Assembly (NCBI RefSeq): GCF_007992715.1
Contig: NZ_BKAU01000001.1
Span: 2,232,001-2,296,000 of the forward strand
DNA length: 64,000 nt
Direction of reading: 5' to 3'
Origin: Chitinophaga cymbidii
GTDB taxonomy: Bacteria > Bacteroidota > Bacteroidia > Chitinophagales > Chitinophagaceae
In this document: piece by piece, positions 23,680-32,319 of the stretch
Position numbering within the stretch: position 1 is the stretch's first letter
Layout of the letters: the number at the start of each line of letters is the position of its first letter
Translations under genes and position numbers: made by a program
Notes under the pieces: generated by a model
The model's input: the letters and a program-made list of their open reading frames with translations, nothing else
The model's database searches: none
What the model was told of the DNA's origin: nothing

Positions 23680-24501
23680 ATGAAATTTATCCGCTACACA
23701 CTTATCCTGCTGGCGCTCGCTGCCACCACGGAGCTTCATGCGCAGGAAGACAGCACCGAAGTCAAAAAGAAGGAAAATACCAAAAAGATCACCTATCACT
23801 TCCACCTATACGCTCCGCCAAAGCCCCGCCACAGCTACATTACCCACGGCGGCAACGGTCCCCTGCTGTCTTTCGCCAACGTGAAAGACAACGATGAGCG
23901 CATCCGGAACATCCCCCGTTTTACCATTTTCTTCAACGTGGGTTCCAACTATAATTACGACTTCTCCAACAACTTCGGAATATTTACCGGGTTGAATATC
24001 AAGAATATAGGTCTGATTACGAAGGAAGACTCCCTGAAGCTGAAACGCCGCGTGTACACCCTGGGCGTTCCCATCGGCCTCAAATTTGGGAACATCCGGG
24101 ACGGCTTCTTCTTTTTCATGGGAGGAGAATATGACCTCGCCTTCAACTATAAGGAAAAAACCTTCATCGACGGCGACAAAAAGAGCAAATTCAACGAGTG
24201 GTTCAGTGACCGGACCCCGCTGCTGATGCCTTCCCTGTTCGCGGGCTTCCGCTTTTCACCCGGCTTCGGCGTGAAAGTGCAGTACTACCTGAACGATTTC
24301 TTCAATAAGGACTTCTCCCAGACCGTGAACGGCGTGAAGCAGTACCCTTATCAGAACCTCGATGCCAACATGGCTTTCGTAACGCTGAGCTACAACTTCG
24401 GCGGCTCCTCCATCAAGCGCCACGACTACCATCAGACGAAGACCAAATACCGGAAAGGCAGCAAGGTGATCATCGAAAAGAAAACGGTGATCGACAATTG
24501 A
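23680..24501 (+). CDS. Outer-membrane beta-barrel protein (PorT-like family)
   Basis: 273 residues from the ATG at 23680 (MKFIRYTLILLALAATTELH), chosen because it gives a clean signal peptide ending LHAQ; an upstream in-frame start would add a non-signal sequence. The mature part has alternating strands with aromatic belts (FTIFFNVGSNYNYDFSNNFG, VYTLGVPIGLKFGNIRDG, GVKVQYYLNDFF and a final VTLSYNFGG), as in PF13568-type barrels. The C-terminus is highly basic (KTKYRKGSKVIIEKKTVI), which is unusual for this fold and may face the periplasm. A strong terminator follows. Confidence 0.85.
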   Translation: MKFIRYTLILLALAATTELHAQEDSTEVKKKENTKKITYHFHLYAPPKPRHSYITHGGNGPLLSFANVKDNDERIRNIPRFTIFFNVGSNYNYDFSNNFGIFTGLNIKNIGLITKEDSLKLKRRVYTLGVPIGLKFGNIRDGFFFFMGGEYDLAFNYKEKTFIDGDKKSKFNEWFSDRTPLLMPSLFAGFRFSPGFGVKVQYYLNDFFNKDFSQTVNGVKQYPYQNLDANMAFVTLSYNFGGSSIKRHDYHQTKTKYRKGSKVIIEKKTVIDN

Positions 24502-24525
24502 TCCGCACAACAGCTATGATATTCG

Positions 24526-24551
24526 GGGCGCCACCAGATGGCGCCCTTTTT
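24526..24551 (+). terminator. Intrinsic terminator
   Basis: Arms GGGCGCC (24526-24532) and GGCGCCC (24540-24546) around a 7-base loop, followed by five T. Confidence 0.85.
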
Positions 24552-24609
24552 CATTTCGGTGGTGGCGTATTAAACCTTAATTTAGATGAGGCAAAAAACT
24601 ACTGAAGAT

Positions 24610-25386
24610 ATGTATAAGACACTCACCACCACGTTGAACGATGGCATCCTGGAGATCGCCATCAACCGGCCGGATAAAATGAATGCGCTGAACCAGGACG
24701 TAATGAAAGACCTCGGCCTTGCGATCGACGAGATTTACAAGCGGGACGAAGTGCATGGGGCCATCATCACCGGCTCCGGCCCGAAAGCCTTCATCGCCGG
24801 GGCGGACATTGCAGAGTTCCTGACCCTGTCCCCCAACCAGGGCATGGAGCTGGCGAAGCGCGGCCAGGTGGTGTTCCAGCGGATAGAAGTAAGCCCCAAG
24901 CCCATCGTTGCCGCGGTGAACGGCTTCGCGCTCGGCGGCGGATGCGAGCTCGCCATGGCCTGCCACGTGCGCGTGGCAAGCAACAATGCAAAATTCGGAC
25001 AGCCGGAAGTGAACCTCGGCATCATTCCCGGCTACGGCGGCACGCAGCGGCTGGTGCAGCTCGTGGGCAAAGGCAAAGCCCTGGAAATGATGATGACGGC
25101 GGACATGATCAACGCGGAGGAAGCCCTGAAGTGGGGGCTGGTGACGCATGTGACCACCCCGGAAGAGCTGATGGACAAGGCCCGCTCCATTGTGCAGAAG
25201 ATCCATACCAAAGCGCCACTGGCCATCGCAAAGGTGGTCAGATGCGTAAATGATTATTTCAAGGAGGATGTGGACGGATTTGAAACAGAGGTGCAGGAAT
25301 TCGCCAAATGCTTCGCCACCAGCGATCTGCAGGAAGGCGCCGCGGCTTTCATCGAAAAAAGGGCCGCCCGTTTCAAGGGCGAATAA
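24610..25386 (+). CDS. Enoyl-CoA hydratase/isomerase family protein
   Basis: 258 residues from the ATG at 24610 (MYKTLTTTLNDGILEIAINR), preferred to the one 24 bases upstream because it gives the normal crotonase N-terminus. Key features: the oxyanion-hole segment AFIAGADIAEF, then VNGFALGGGCELAMACHVRV with the GGGCEL signature and its Glu, and NLGIIPGYGGTQRL with the second Glu region. It hydrates 2-enoyl-CoA in fatty acid or butyryl-type breakdown. Both Glu residues of true hydratases seem present. fumC follows in the same direction. Confidence 0.93.
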   Translation: MYKTLTTTLNDGILEIAINRPDKMNALNQDVMKDLGLAIDEIYKRDEVHGAIITGSGPKAFIAGADIAEFLTLSPNQGMELAKRGQVVFQRIEVSPKPIVAAVNGFALGGGCELAMACHVRVASNNAKFGQPEVNLGIIPGYGGTQRLVQLVGKGKALEMMMTADMINAEEALKWGLVTHVTTPEELMDKARSIVQKIHTKAPLAIAKVVRCVNDYFKEDVDGFETEVQEFAKCFATSDLQEGAAAFIEKRAARFKGE

Positions 25387-25450
25387 CATGATATTTGACA
25401 GCCTTTCCTAAACCGTAATTGCCTATTTTTACGGCCCAAAATACTACCAT

Positions 25451-26851
25451 ATGGATTTCAGGATAGAGAAAGACACGATGGGAGAGGTAAAAGTGCCCGC
25501 CAATGCCTATTTCGGCGCACAGACCCAACGCTCCATCGACAATTTCAGGATTGCACAGGACATCAACAAAATGCCCAAAGAGATCATCCGGGCATTTGCT
25601 TACCTGAAAAAGGCCGCGGCCCTCACCAACCAGGAGGCCGGCGTATTGCCCGCCGAAAAAGCCACGCTGATCGGCAAAGCATGCGACGAAATACTCGAAG
25701 GCAAGCTGGACGCGGAATTTCCGCTGGTGGTTTGGCAAACCGGCTCCGGCACACAATCTAATATGAACGTAAACGAAGTGGTGGCCTACCGCGCGCATGT
25801 GCTCAACGGCGGCCAGCTGACGGATAAAGACAAAGTGGTGCATCCCAACGATGACGTGAACAAATCACAATCATCCAACGATACATTCCCCACCGCCATG
25901 CATATCGCGGCGTACAAAATGCTGCTGGAAGTAACCATTCCCGGCATCAAAAAGCTCCGCGAAACACTGGCGAAGAAGTCAAAGGAATACATGCACGTGG
26001 TGAAGATCGGGCGTACTCACTTCATGGACGCCACGCCGCTCACACTGGGCCAGGAGATCAGCGGCTATGTGTCGCAGCTGGACCACGGCCTGCGTGCCAT
26101 CAAAAACAGCCTGCCGCACCTGAGCGAGCTGGCATTGGGCGGTACCGCCGTAGGCACGGGCATCAACACGCCGGAAGGATATGCGGAGAATGTAGCGAAG
26201 AAAATTGCGGAACTGACCGGCCTGCCTTTCGTGACCGCGGAAAATAAATTTGAATCACTGGCCGCGCACGACGCCATCGTGGAAGCACATGGCGCGCTGA
26301 AGACCGTTGCCGTAAGCCTGATGAAGATCGCGAACGACATCCGCATGCTCAGCTCCGGCCCCCGTTCCGGCATCGGCGAGCTGTTCATCCCGGACAACGA
26401 GCCTGGCTCCTCCATCATGCCCGGTAAAGTGAACCCCACGCAATGTGAAGCCCTCACCATGATCGCGGCACAGGTAATGGGGAACGACGTAGCCATCAAC
26501 ATCGGCGGCGCTACCGGCCATTTTGAGCTGAACGTGTTCAAGCCCATGATGATCTATAACTTCCTGCACTCCGCAAGGCTGCTCGGCGAAGGCTGCGTGA
26601 GCTTTAACGACAAATGCGCGGAAGGGCTGGCGCCGATCGAGGCGAACATCAAAAAGCATGTGGACAATTCACTGATGCTGGTAACGGCGCTGAACACGAA
26701 GATCGGTTACTACAAAGCGGCCGAGATCGCGCAGAAAGCGCACAAGGAAGGCACCACGCTGAAGGAAATGGCGGTGAAGCTGGGATATGTGACCGAAGCG
26801 GAGTTTGACGCCTGGGTAGACCCAAGCAAAATGGTCGGTAAAATTTCGTGA
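25451..26851 (+). CDS. fumC: Fumarate hydratase class II
   Basis: 466 residues. It converts fumarate to L-malate in the TCA cycle, without an iron-sulphur cluster. The signature [20 protein letters not shown] lies near residue 318, and [20 protein letters not shown] near 100 and [20 protein letters not shown] near 185 are the other active-site regions. The length is usual. It starts 65 bases after the hydratase stop and is followed by a bidirectional terminator. Confidence 0.98.
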   Translation: MDFRIEKDTMGEVKVPANAYFGAQTQRSIDNFRIAQDINKMPKEIIRAFAYLKKAAALTNQEAGVLPAEKATLIGKACDEILEGKLDAEFPLVVWQTGSGTQSNMNVNEVVAYRAHVLNGGQLTDKDKVVHPNDDVNKSQSSNDTFPTAMHIAAYKMLLEVTIPGIKKLRETLAKKSKEYMHVVKIGRTHFMDATPLTLGQEISGYVSQLDHGLRAIKNSLPHLSELALGGTAVGTGINTPEGYAENVAKKIAELTGLPFVTAENKFESLAAHDAIVEAHGALKTVAVSLMKIANDIRMLSSGPRSGIGELFIPDNEPGSSIMPGKVNPTQCEALTMIAAQVMGNDVAINIGGATGHFELNVFKPMMIYNFLHSARLLGEGCVSFNDKCAEGLAPIEANIKKHVDNSLMLVTALNTKIGYYKAAEIAQKAHKEGTTLKEMAVKLGYVTEAEFDAWVDPSKMVGKIS

Positions 26852-26870
26852 TGTAATTGTCTGATAATAA

Positions 26871-26908
26871 AAACAGCGCCGTTCATCTGAACAGGCGCTG
26901 TTTTCTTT
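26871..26908. terminator. Bidirectional terminator between fumC and the TauE gene
   Basis: Arms AAACAGCGCC (26871-26880) and GGCGCTGTTT (26894-26903), extended inwards by GTTC/GAAC, with TTCTTTT after it on the plus strand and A-rich sequence before it. Confidence 0.88.
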
Positions 26909-26928
26909 TATGGCAAGTATAGCGTCGT

Positions 26929-27900
26929 CTATTTTAAAAATGCGAGGATGATCGTGCGCAGGCTCATGGCGATCACCAGCACGCCTACCATGATCATCAG
27001 CGGTTTCCTTTTCATCCTTTTCACCAGGATCGCGGCAAAGGGTGATGCGATCACACCGCCGATGATCAGCCCGATGATCACCTGCCAGCTGTCGATACCA
27101 TTGAAAAGCAGGAAGGTGCCGGCGCTGGACACGGATATAAAAAACTCCGCTGCATTCACGGAGCCGATGGTATAGTTCACGGTGCGTCCCTTGCTGAGCA
27201 GGGTGGAGGTCACAATGGGCCCCCATCCGCCGCCGCCCACCGCGTCCATGAACCCGCCAAAGAAGGCCAGGGGGCCGAGCCGGCGGGTTTTGCTTTTCGG
27301 TTTGTTGCGTTGCAGCGCCTTGCGCAGGATCAGGATGCCGAGGATCATGAGGTAAGCGCTCATGAAGGGTTTGATGATATCGCCGTCGATCCGGTCAGAC
27401 AAAAGATAAGCGCCGATAACGGCGCCGATCATGCCGGGGATGAGTAAATGAAGGAACAGCTTTTTGTTGACGTTGCCCAGCTTGAAGTGCGCAATGCCCG
27501 AGGCGCCGGTGGTGAACACTTCCGCTACGTGCACGCTGGTGCTGGTCATTGCGGGAGATACGCCAAGCCCCAGCAGCAGGGAAGACGAGGTTGCGCCGTA
27601 AGCCATGCCCAGCGCGCCGTCCACTACCTGTGCCATCAGCCCCACGCCCATGAAGAACAGGAGCTTGTCCGTAAATACGCTCTTGGTAAACTGCGCAATG
27701 CGTGTCTGCGTATCGTGCGAAATACCATAAATATATGTGAACCAAAGGCCGGCCACCACCACCAGTACGGAAATACCGATCGTTATCCAGATCCAGCGCT
27801 TCCTGTTATTGTCTTCATTGACAAGATCAATCAGCACCTTCTGTGTTTCAACGGTAGCTACCCGTTGCTCAACCTTATCGATCACCTCGTTATTCGACAT
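26929..27900 (-). CDS. TauE/SafE family membrane transporter
   Basis: 323 residues. After a polar N-terminus of about 38 residues there are about eight membrane helices, with the typical TauE/SafE pattern in two halves: LMAQVVDGALGMAYGATSSS near residue 95 (first half) and FFGGFMDAVGGGGWGPIVTS near 215 (second half). The family exports sulphite or organosulphonates, or takes up anions such as sulphate. The extra N-terminal helical region with one additional transmembrane segment is longer than the minimal family. The substrate cannot be inferred from the neighbours. Confidence 0.9.
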   Translation of the reverse strand: MSNNEVIDKVEQRVATVETQKVLIDLVNEDNNRKRWIWITIGISVLVVVAGLWFTYIYGISHDTQTRIAQFTKSVFTDKLLFFMGVGLMAQVVDGALGMAYGATSSSLLLGLGVSPAMTSTSVHVAEVFTTGASGIAHFKLGNVNKKLFLHLLIPGMIGAVIGAYLLSDRIDGDIIKPFMSAYLMILGILILRKALQRNKPKSKTRRLGPLAFFGGFMDAVGGGGWGPIVTSTLLSKGRTVNYTIGSVNAAEFFISVSSAGTFLLFNGIDSWQVIIGLIIGGVIASPFAAILVKRMKRKPLMIMVGVLVIAMSLRTIILAFLK

Positions 27901-27917
27901 AAATTATATTTCTTGTA

Positions 27918-27940
27918 TAGTCTACAGGAATTGTGGACTA
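27918..27940. repeat. Inverted repeat upstream of the TauE/SafE gene
   Basis: TAGTCTACA (27918-27926) and TGTGGACTA (27932-27940) pair over 9 bases with one mismatch, 18 bases before the start of the transporter gene. This could be an operator. The rest of the 111-base gap to lspA holds nothing I can name. Confidence 0.35.
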
Positions 27941-28011
27941 AAAATATACTTAATCCCCGGTATATCCAAATATTTTGGTCCGGATTATGAAAAATGAGGG
28001 AGACTGCGGGA

Positions 28012-28698
28012 TTACATCACCTGCTGCCGGTCGTCCACAATGGCTCCGGTTTCCACGGTAGGATGCGTTTCTTCTGTTTTCTTCACCAGGAAACGTTTCT
28101 GGAAGAGGAGGATGGCGATCACGCCCACGGAGATCGCGGCGTCGGCAATATTGAATACCGGGCGGAAGAAAATGAAATGTTCACCGCCCCAGAAAGGTAC
28201 CCAGCTGGGCAACGTACCGTCAAACAGGGGGAAATACAGCATGTCCACTACATTCCCGTGCAGGAATGTGCCGTAGCCGCCGCCTTCAGGCAGGAACTGC
28301 GCTACTTCATAGCGGGTGCTGGCGGAAAAGATCAGGCCGTAGAACATGCTGTCGATCAGGTTGCCGGCTGCGCCGGCCAGTATCAGCGCGCCGCAGATCA
28401 GCAGGCCGGTATGATATTTTTCCCTGACGAGCTTCTTCATGTAGAAAAATCCGATCACCACAGCTACCAGGCGGAACAGCGTAAGCGCGATCTTGCCGAA
28501 TTCCCCGCCGAATTTCAATCCATATGCCATCCCTTCATTTTCAATAAAATGGATGTAAAACCAGTCGGAGATCATGGGAAACTGCTCTGCAATGGCCATA
28601 TTCGTTTTGATCCAGAATTTCAGCACCTGGTCTACCAGCAGGATCAGCACGACTATCAAGACTATGTGACGATATTTCAAAACCTTCAATTTTCCCAA
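28012..28698 (-). CDS. lspA: Signal peptidase II (lipoprotein)
   Basis: 228 residues as the longest frame. Four membrane helices, and the two catalytic Asp motifs: GAAGNLIDSMFYG (Asn-x-x-Asp) and VFNIADAAISVG (Ala-Asp). It cleaves lipoprotein signal peptides at the lipobox Cys in the inner membrane; many lipoproteins are seen in this window. The C-terminus has a polar extension. There is no ATG near the start. A -7 element (TATTTTTG, 28703 to 28696 on the minus strand) overlaps the most upstream TTG at 28698, so the true start is perhaps the TTG at 28689. Confidence 0.94.
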   Translation of the reverse strand: MGKLKVLKYRHIVLIVVLILLVDQVLKFWIKTNMAIAEQFPMISDWFYIHFIENEGMAYGLKFGGEFGKIALTLFRLVAVVIGFFYMKKLVREKYHTGLLICGALILAGAAGNLIDSMFYGLIFSASTRYEVAQFLPEGGGYGTFLHGNVVDMLYFPLFDGTLPSWVPFWGGEHFIFFRPVFNIADAAISVGVIAILLFQKRFLVKKTEETHPTVETGAIVDDRQQVM

Positions 28699-28743
28699 AA
28701 ATAATGTATTATTTGAAAGATGCTAACCAGTTGTTGTTATGTT

Positions 28744-31236
28744 TTACTCCTGGAAGTATACTCTTTTCACCCGTTGCGAAATGCCGGCGAGTATTTCATA
28801 GGGAATGGTGTCCGCCCATTCCGCGACCTGCTGTACGGGCAGGTCTTCCCCGAAAACGATCACTTCATCACCTTCTTCCACGCCCGGTATCTTCGTTACA
28901 TCCAGCATGAGCATGTCCATCGCCACTACGCCGGCTACGGGAGCGAGCTTGTGCCGCACCAGCATTTTGCCGTTGTTGTTACCCAGCCTGCGCGGGTATC
29001 CATCGGCATAGCCTATACGAACCGTAGCGATCACGGAGGGTTCTTTCGCGGTCCATTTTCCACCGTAGCCAACGGTATCGCCGGCGGGTATACATTTCAG
29101 CTGTGCTACGGTTGTTTTCAGCGTACTCACATTGCGCAGGTTTTCTGAAAAACCGCCCGCATTGTCCACGCCATACATGCCGATGCCCAGCCGCACCATG
29201 TCCAGCTGCAGATCAGGATGGCGGTGAATGGCGGCGCTGTTGGCGATGTGACGGATGATGGCATATCCCAGCTGCGTTTGCAGGTTTACGCTCATCCTGT
29301 TGAACAGCTGCGCCTGTTTGCGCGTGAAGTCATCGGATGCGGGATCTTCACTGGCTGCCAGGTGGCTGAATACGGACTGTACCCTGAAGAGGCCGTCCAT
29401 TTTCAGGCGCTGCACCAGCAATTCCATGTCCTGCGCCTCAAAGCCGAGGCGGTGCATGCCCGTGTCCAGCTTGATGTGCACGGGATAGTCCGTTTTGTTG
29501 GCATAGCGCACCACTTCTTCGAACTGTTCCAGGATGTGCATGGAATACAGCTCCGGTTCAAGGTTCCATTGCAGGATGGCGTCGAATGTAGTGGGCTCGG
29601 GGTTCATCACCATGATGGGCAGGGTGATGCCCGCGCGGCGAAGCTCCACGCCTTCATCCGCATACGCTACCGCAAGATAATCCACGCCGTGGAACTGCAG
29701 CAGGCTGGCGATCTCGTAGCTGCCGCTGCCGTAGGAGAAGGCTTTCACCATCGCCATGAGCTTTGTGCCGGGCTTCAGCCGCGCCTGGTATGCTTTGATA
29801 TTGTGCGCGATGGCGCTGAGGTTGATCTCTAAAATGGTCTGATGCGCTTTTTGTTCCAGCAGCTTGCCGATGCGCTCGAACTGGAACACGCGCGCGCCTT
29901 TCACGAGAATGGTCTCGTTCTGGAATTCATCGGGGTTGAATTGCTGGAGGAACTCTTCCGTGGTGGCGTAAAAGCTGCTCTTCACATTCCGGAAGCTCTG
30001 CTTCTCGCGGCCAATGTTCTTCCCGATGCCGATGATCTTCTGAATGCCTTTCTGTTCCAGCATGCCGGCCACTTCCTCGTAGAGGGTGGCGTCGCTTTTC
30101 CCGCTTTGCAGGATGTCGCTGAGGATCACGGTGCGGGAAGGATGCTGCCGTTGCTGCTGCAGGAATTCCAGCGCGATCGCGAGGGAGCCGAGATCGGAAT
30201 TATAGCTGTCGTTGATGATGCTGGAATTGTTGATGCCCTGCTTCAGTTCCAGCCGCATGGCGATGTTGCCGAGGTGGTCCATGCGTTCCTGGATCACGTC
30301 CTGCGGTTTGCCGAGGTAGAGCATCAGCGCCCAGCAGTGGATGGCGTTTTCGATAGAACCCTCGTCCACAAAAGGTATGCGGATGAACAGCGGTTCCTGC
30401 TTGTAGAGCGCATCAATGCGGGTATGGTTCTCGTTCTTGTCCACGCCAATGATGCGGAGGTCGGCATCCGTTTTACGGCTCCAGGTAAGAAGCTGCAGGT
30501 CGTTATCGATCTCGCGCTTGCCAACGAGGTTGTGGAAGCTGTTCACGCATTCATTCAACGCGAGATAGTCCTTGCAATAGATCAGCACATCGCTTTTCAT
30601 GAAAAGGATGAGCTTTTCATTCACTTTCTGGCGGATGTTGAGGAAGCCTTCGTTATGGGCTTCGCCGACATTGGTGAAGATGCCGATGGTGGGGCGGATG
30701 ATCTTTTCCAGGTTCACCATTTCGCCCGGCTGCGAGATGCCGGCCTCGAAGATGCCGAGCTGGTTTTCGGGCTTCATCTGCCATACGGACAAGGGCACGC
30801 CGATCTGCGAGTTGTAGCTTTTCGGGCTGCGCACGATGTTGTAATCTTTTTCCAGCAGCTGATGGAGCCATTCTTTGACGATGGTCTTGCCGTTGCTGCC
30901 GGTGATGCCGATCACGGGGATGTTGAACTGCTGGCGGTGGTACGCTACAAGCGTATGCAATGCCTGCATGGTGTTCTTTACCAGGATGATGTTGGCATTC
31001 GGATATTCGTGAAGGGGCGGCGGCTCGCTGACAACAAAGTTGCTGACGCCTTTCTGGTAAAGCTCCGCAATGTACTGGTGCGCATTGCGGCGTTCGCTGA
31101 CGAGGGGGATGAACAGGGAAGTTTCCGCTGTTAATAATTTGCGGCTGTCCAGCAAAATATGCTCAATCTCCGGATTCCCGGTCTGCTGCAACAATTCACC
31201 CTTCAGGATCTTGCTGATACTTTCTGCTGTGTACAA
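28744..31236 (-). CDS. Bifunctional MurF / alanine racemase
   Basis: 830 residues. Residues about 1-455 are MurF-like: GITGSNGKTIVKEWLHQLL is the ATP-binding Gly-Lys-Thr loop near residue 110, and FEAGISQPGEMVNLEKIIRP is the Mur-ligase centre. Residues about 460-830 are an alanine racemase: MVKAFSYGSGSYEIASLLQF carries the PLP Lys, and MYGVDNAGG plus VGYGGKWTAKEPSVIATVRI with the later Tyr belong to the dimer active site. It makes D-Ala and adds D-Ala-D-Ala to the murein precursor. Such fusions are known in Bacteroidota. A separate MurF is at 37097. Confidence 0.95.
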   Translation of the reverse strand: MYTAESISKILKGELLQQTGNPEIEHILLDSRKLLTAETSLFIPLVSERRNAHQYIAELYQKGVSNFVVSEPPPLHEYPNANIILVKNTMQALHTLVAYHRQQFNIPVIGITGSNGKTIVKEWLHQLLEKDYNIVRSPKSYNSQIGVPLSVWQMKPENQLGIFEAGISQPGEMVNLEKIIRPTIGIFTNVGEAHNEGFLNIRQKVNEKLILFMKSDVLIYCKDYLALNECVNSFHNLVGKREIDNDLQLLTWSRKTDADLRIIGVDKNENHTRIDALYKQEPLFIRIPFVDEGSIENAIHCWALMLYLGKPQDVIQERMDHLGNIAMRLELKQGINNSSIINDSYNSDLGSLAIALEFLQQQRQHPSRTVILSDILQSGKSDATLYEEVAGMLEQKGIQKIIGIGKNIGREKQSFRNVKSSFYATTEEFLQQFNPDEFQNETILVKGARVFQFERIGKLLEQKAHQTILEINLSAIAHNIKAYQARLKPGTKLMAMVKAFSYGSGSYEIASLLQFHGVDYLAVAYADEGVELRRAGITLPIMVMNPEPTTFDAILQWNLEPELYSMHILEQFEEVVRYANKTDYPVHIKLDTGMHRLGFEAQDMELLVQRLKMDGLFRVQSVFSHLAASEDPASDDFTRKQAQLFNRMSVNLQTQLGYAIIRHIANSAAIHRHPDLQLDMVRLGIGMYGVDNAGGFSENLRNVSTLKTTVAQLKCIPAGDTVGYGGKWTAKEPSVIATVRIGYADGYPRRLGNNNGKMLVRHKLAPVAGVVAMDMLMLDVTKIPGVEEGDEVIVFGEDLPVQQVAEWADTIPYEILAGISQRVKRVYFQE

Positions 31237-31255
31237 TTTTAATATGGTTTTAAGC

Positions 31256-31287
31256 AGAGCGTCCGGGGACTCTAACCCGGACGCTCT
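31256..31287. terminator. Strong hairpin between terC and murF-alr
   Basis: Arms AGAGCGTCCGGG (31256-31267) and CCCGGACGCTCT (31276-31287) are 12 bases long and perfect, with an 8-base loop. No clean T run follows on the minus strand, so it may act as a terminator or an RNA-processing site between the two genes. Confidence 0.6.
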
Positions 31288-31300
31288 AAATATGTCAAAA

Positions 31301-32251
31301 CTATTCGTCGAATTTGCCTTCCGGTTTCACCGGCAGCTTTTTCTGGAACAGGATGGAGTATACAATGGAGCCTGCGAGGCATACTACAATAACGATCAGT
31401 GAAACCCATACGGGCAGCTTGAAATGCCATATCTCCGCCAGCATTTTCAGGCCGATGAATACCAGCACGATGGCGATGCCCTGCTGCAGGTAGTCGAATT
31501 TGTCCACCGCGCCGCGCAGCAGGAAGAAGAGCGAACGGAGGCCGAGCACGGCGAAGATGTTGGAGGTGTACACCACCAGCGGCTCTTTTGAAATGGCGAA
31601 CACGGCGGGAATGGAATCCAGCGCAAAAACGATGTCCGTCACCGCCAGCATTACCACTACCACGGCGAGGGAGGTGAAGTATACCTTGCCGCTGTGGTTG
31701 ATCGTAAATCGGTCGTTCGGGTCCGCATGGGAAATGCGCATGTACTTCTGCATGAAGCGGTAGGCGAAATTCTCTTCCGGCTTGAATTCTTCATGCTGGT
31801 CCACCACGAACATCTTGATGCCCGTGTACACCAGGAAGGCGCCGAAGATATAGAGTATCCAGCCGAATTTCGCGATCAGCGCAACGCCCACGGTGATGAA
31901 GATCGCGCGGAAGATGATCGCCATGAGGATGCCGATCAGCAGCACCCGCGCATAGCTGGTTTCCTTCACCTTGAAGAAGCCGAAAATGAGAATGAATACG
32001 AAAATGTTATCGATCGATAGCGACCATTCCATCAGGTAGGCGCTGATATATTCGATGGCCATCCGGGAGCCGTCCTCATACCAGATAAAACCAAAGAAGC
32101 CGAATGACAGGGCAACCCAGAAGCAGGTTTGCAGTAATGCTTTTTTAATAGAGATGACCTGACCTTTTTTGCTTAGTAACCCAAGGTCGAAAATCAGGGC
32201 TAAGACGATTACAATACCAAATACGGCATACGTCCATTGTTGCGATGTCAT
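31301..32251 (-). CDS. TerC family integral membrane protein
   Basis: 316 residues from the ATG at 32251 (MTSQQWTYAVFGIVIVLALI). A start further upstream would overlap the next gene's end region and add non-membrane residues. About nine membrane helices are seen, with the TerC signature acidic residues inside them: MEWSLSIDNIFVFILIFGFF near residue 75 and TDIVFALDSIPAVFAISKE near 210. The family is linked with metal ion efflux, tellurium resistance and metal insertion into exported enzymes. A role in manganese handling is likely but not shown. It is the gene between gldG and murF-alr on the minus strand. Confidence 0.92.
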   Translation of the reverse strand: MTSQQWTYAVFGIVIVLALIFDLGLLSKKGQVISIKKALLQTCFWVALSFGFFGFIWYEDGSRMAIEYISAYLMEWSLSIDNIFVFILIFGFFKVKETSYARVLLIGILMAIIFRAIFITVGVALIAKFGWILYIFGAFLVYTGIKMFVVDQHEEFKPEENFAYRFMQKYMRISHADPNDRFTINHSGKVYFTSLAVVVVMLAVTDIVFALDSIPAVFAISKEPLVVYTSNIFAVLGLRSLFFLLRGAVDKFDYLQQGIAIVLVFIGLKMLAEIWHFKLPVWVSLIVIVVCLAGSIVYSILFQKKLPVKPEGKFDE

Positions 32252-32319
32252 TGAAGGTGGAAAATTTATTGAAAGGCAAAGATAATGCTTTAGAAGTTTC
32301 CTTTGCCGGTAATTGCTGC

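Noticed and set aside
24577..25389. 270-codon minus-strand frame covering the enoyl-CoA hydratase gene almost exactly
   Set aside because: Mirror frame caused by codon bias; the plus-strand product has the complete crotonase signatures.
29842..31134. 430-codon open frame on the plus strand opposite murF-alr
   Set aside because: Antisense shadow of a well-supported gene in GC-rich DNA; the product has no recognisable domain.
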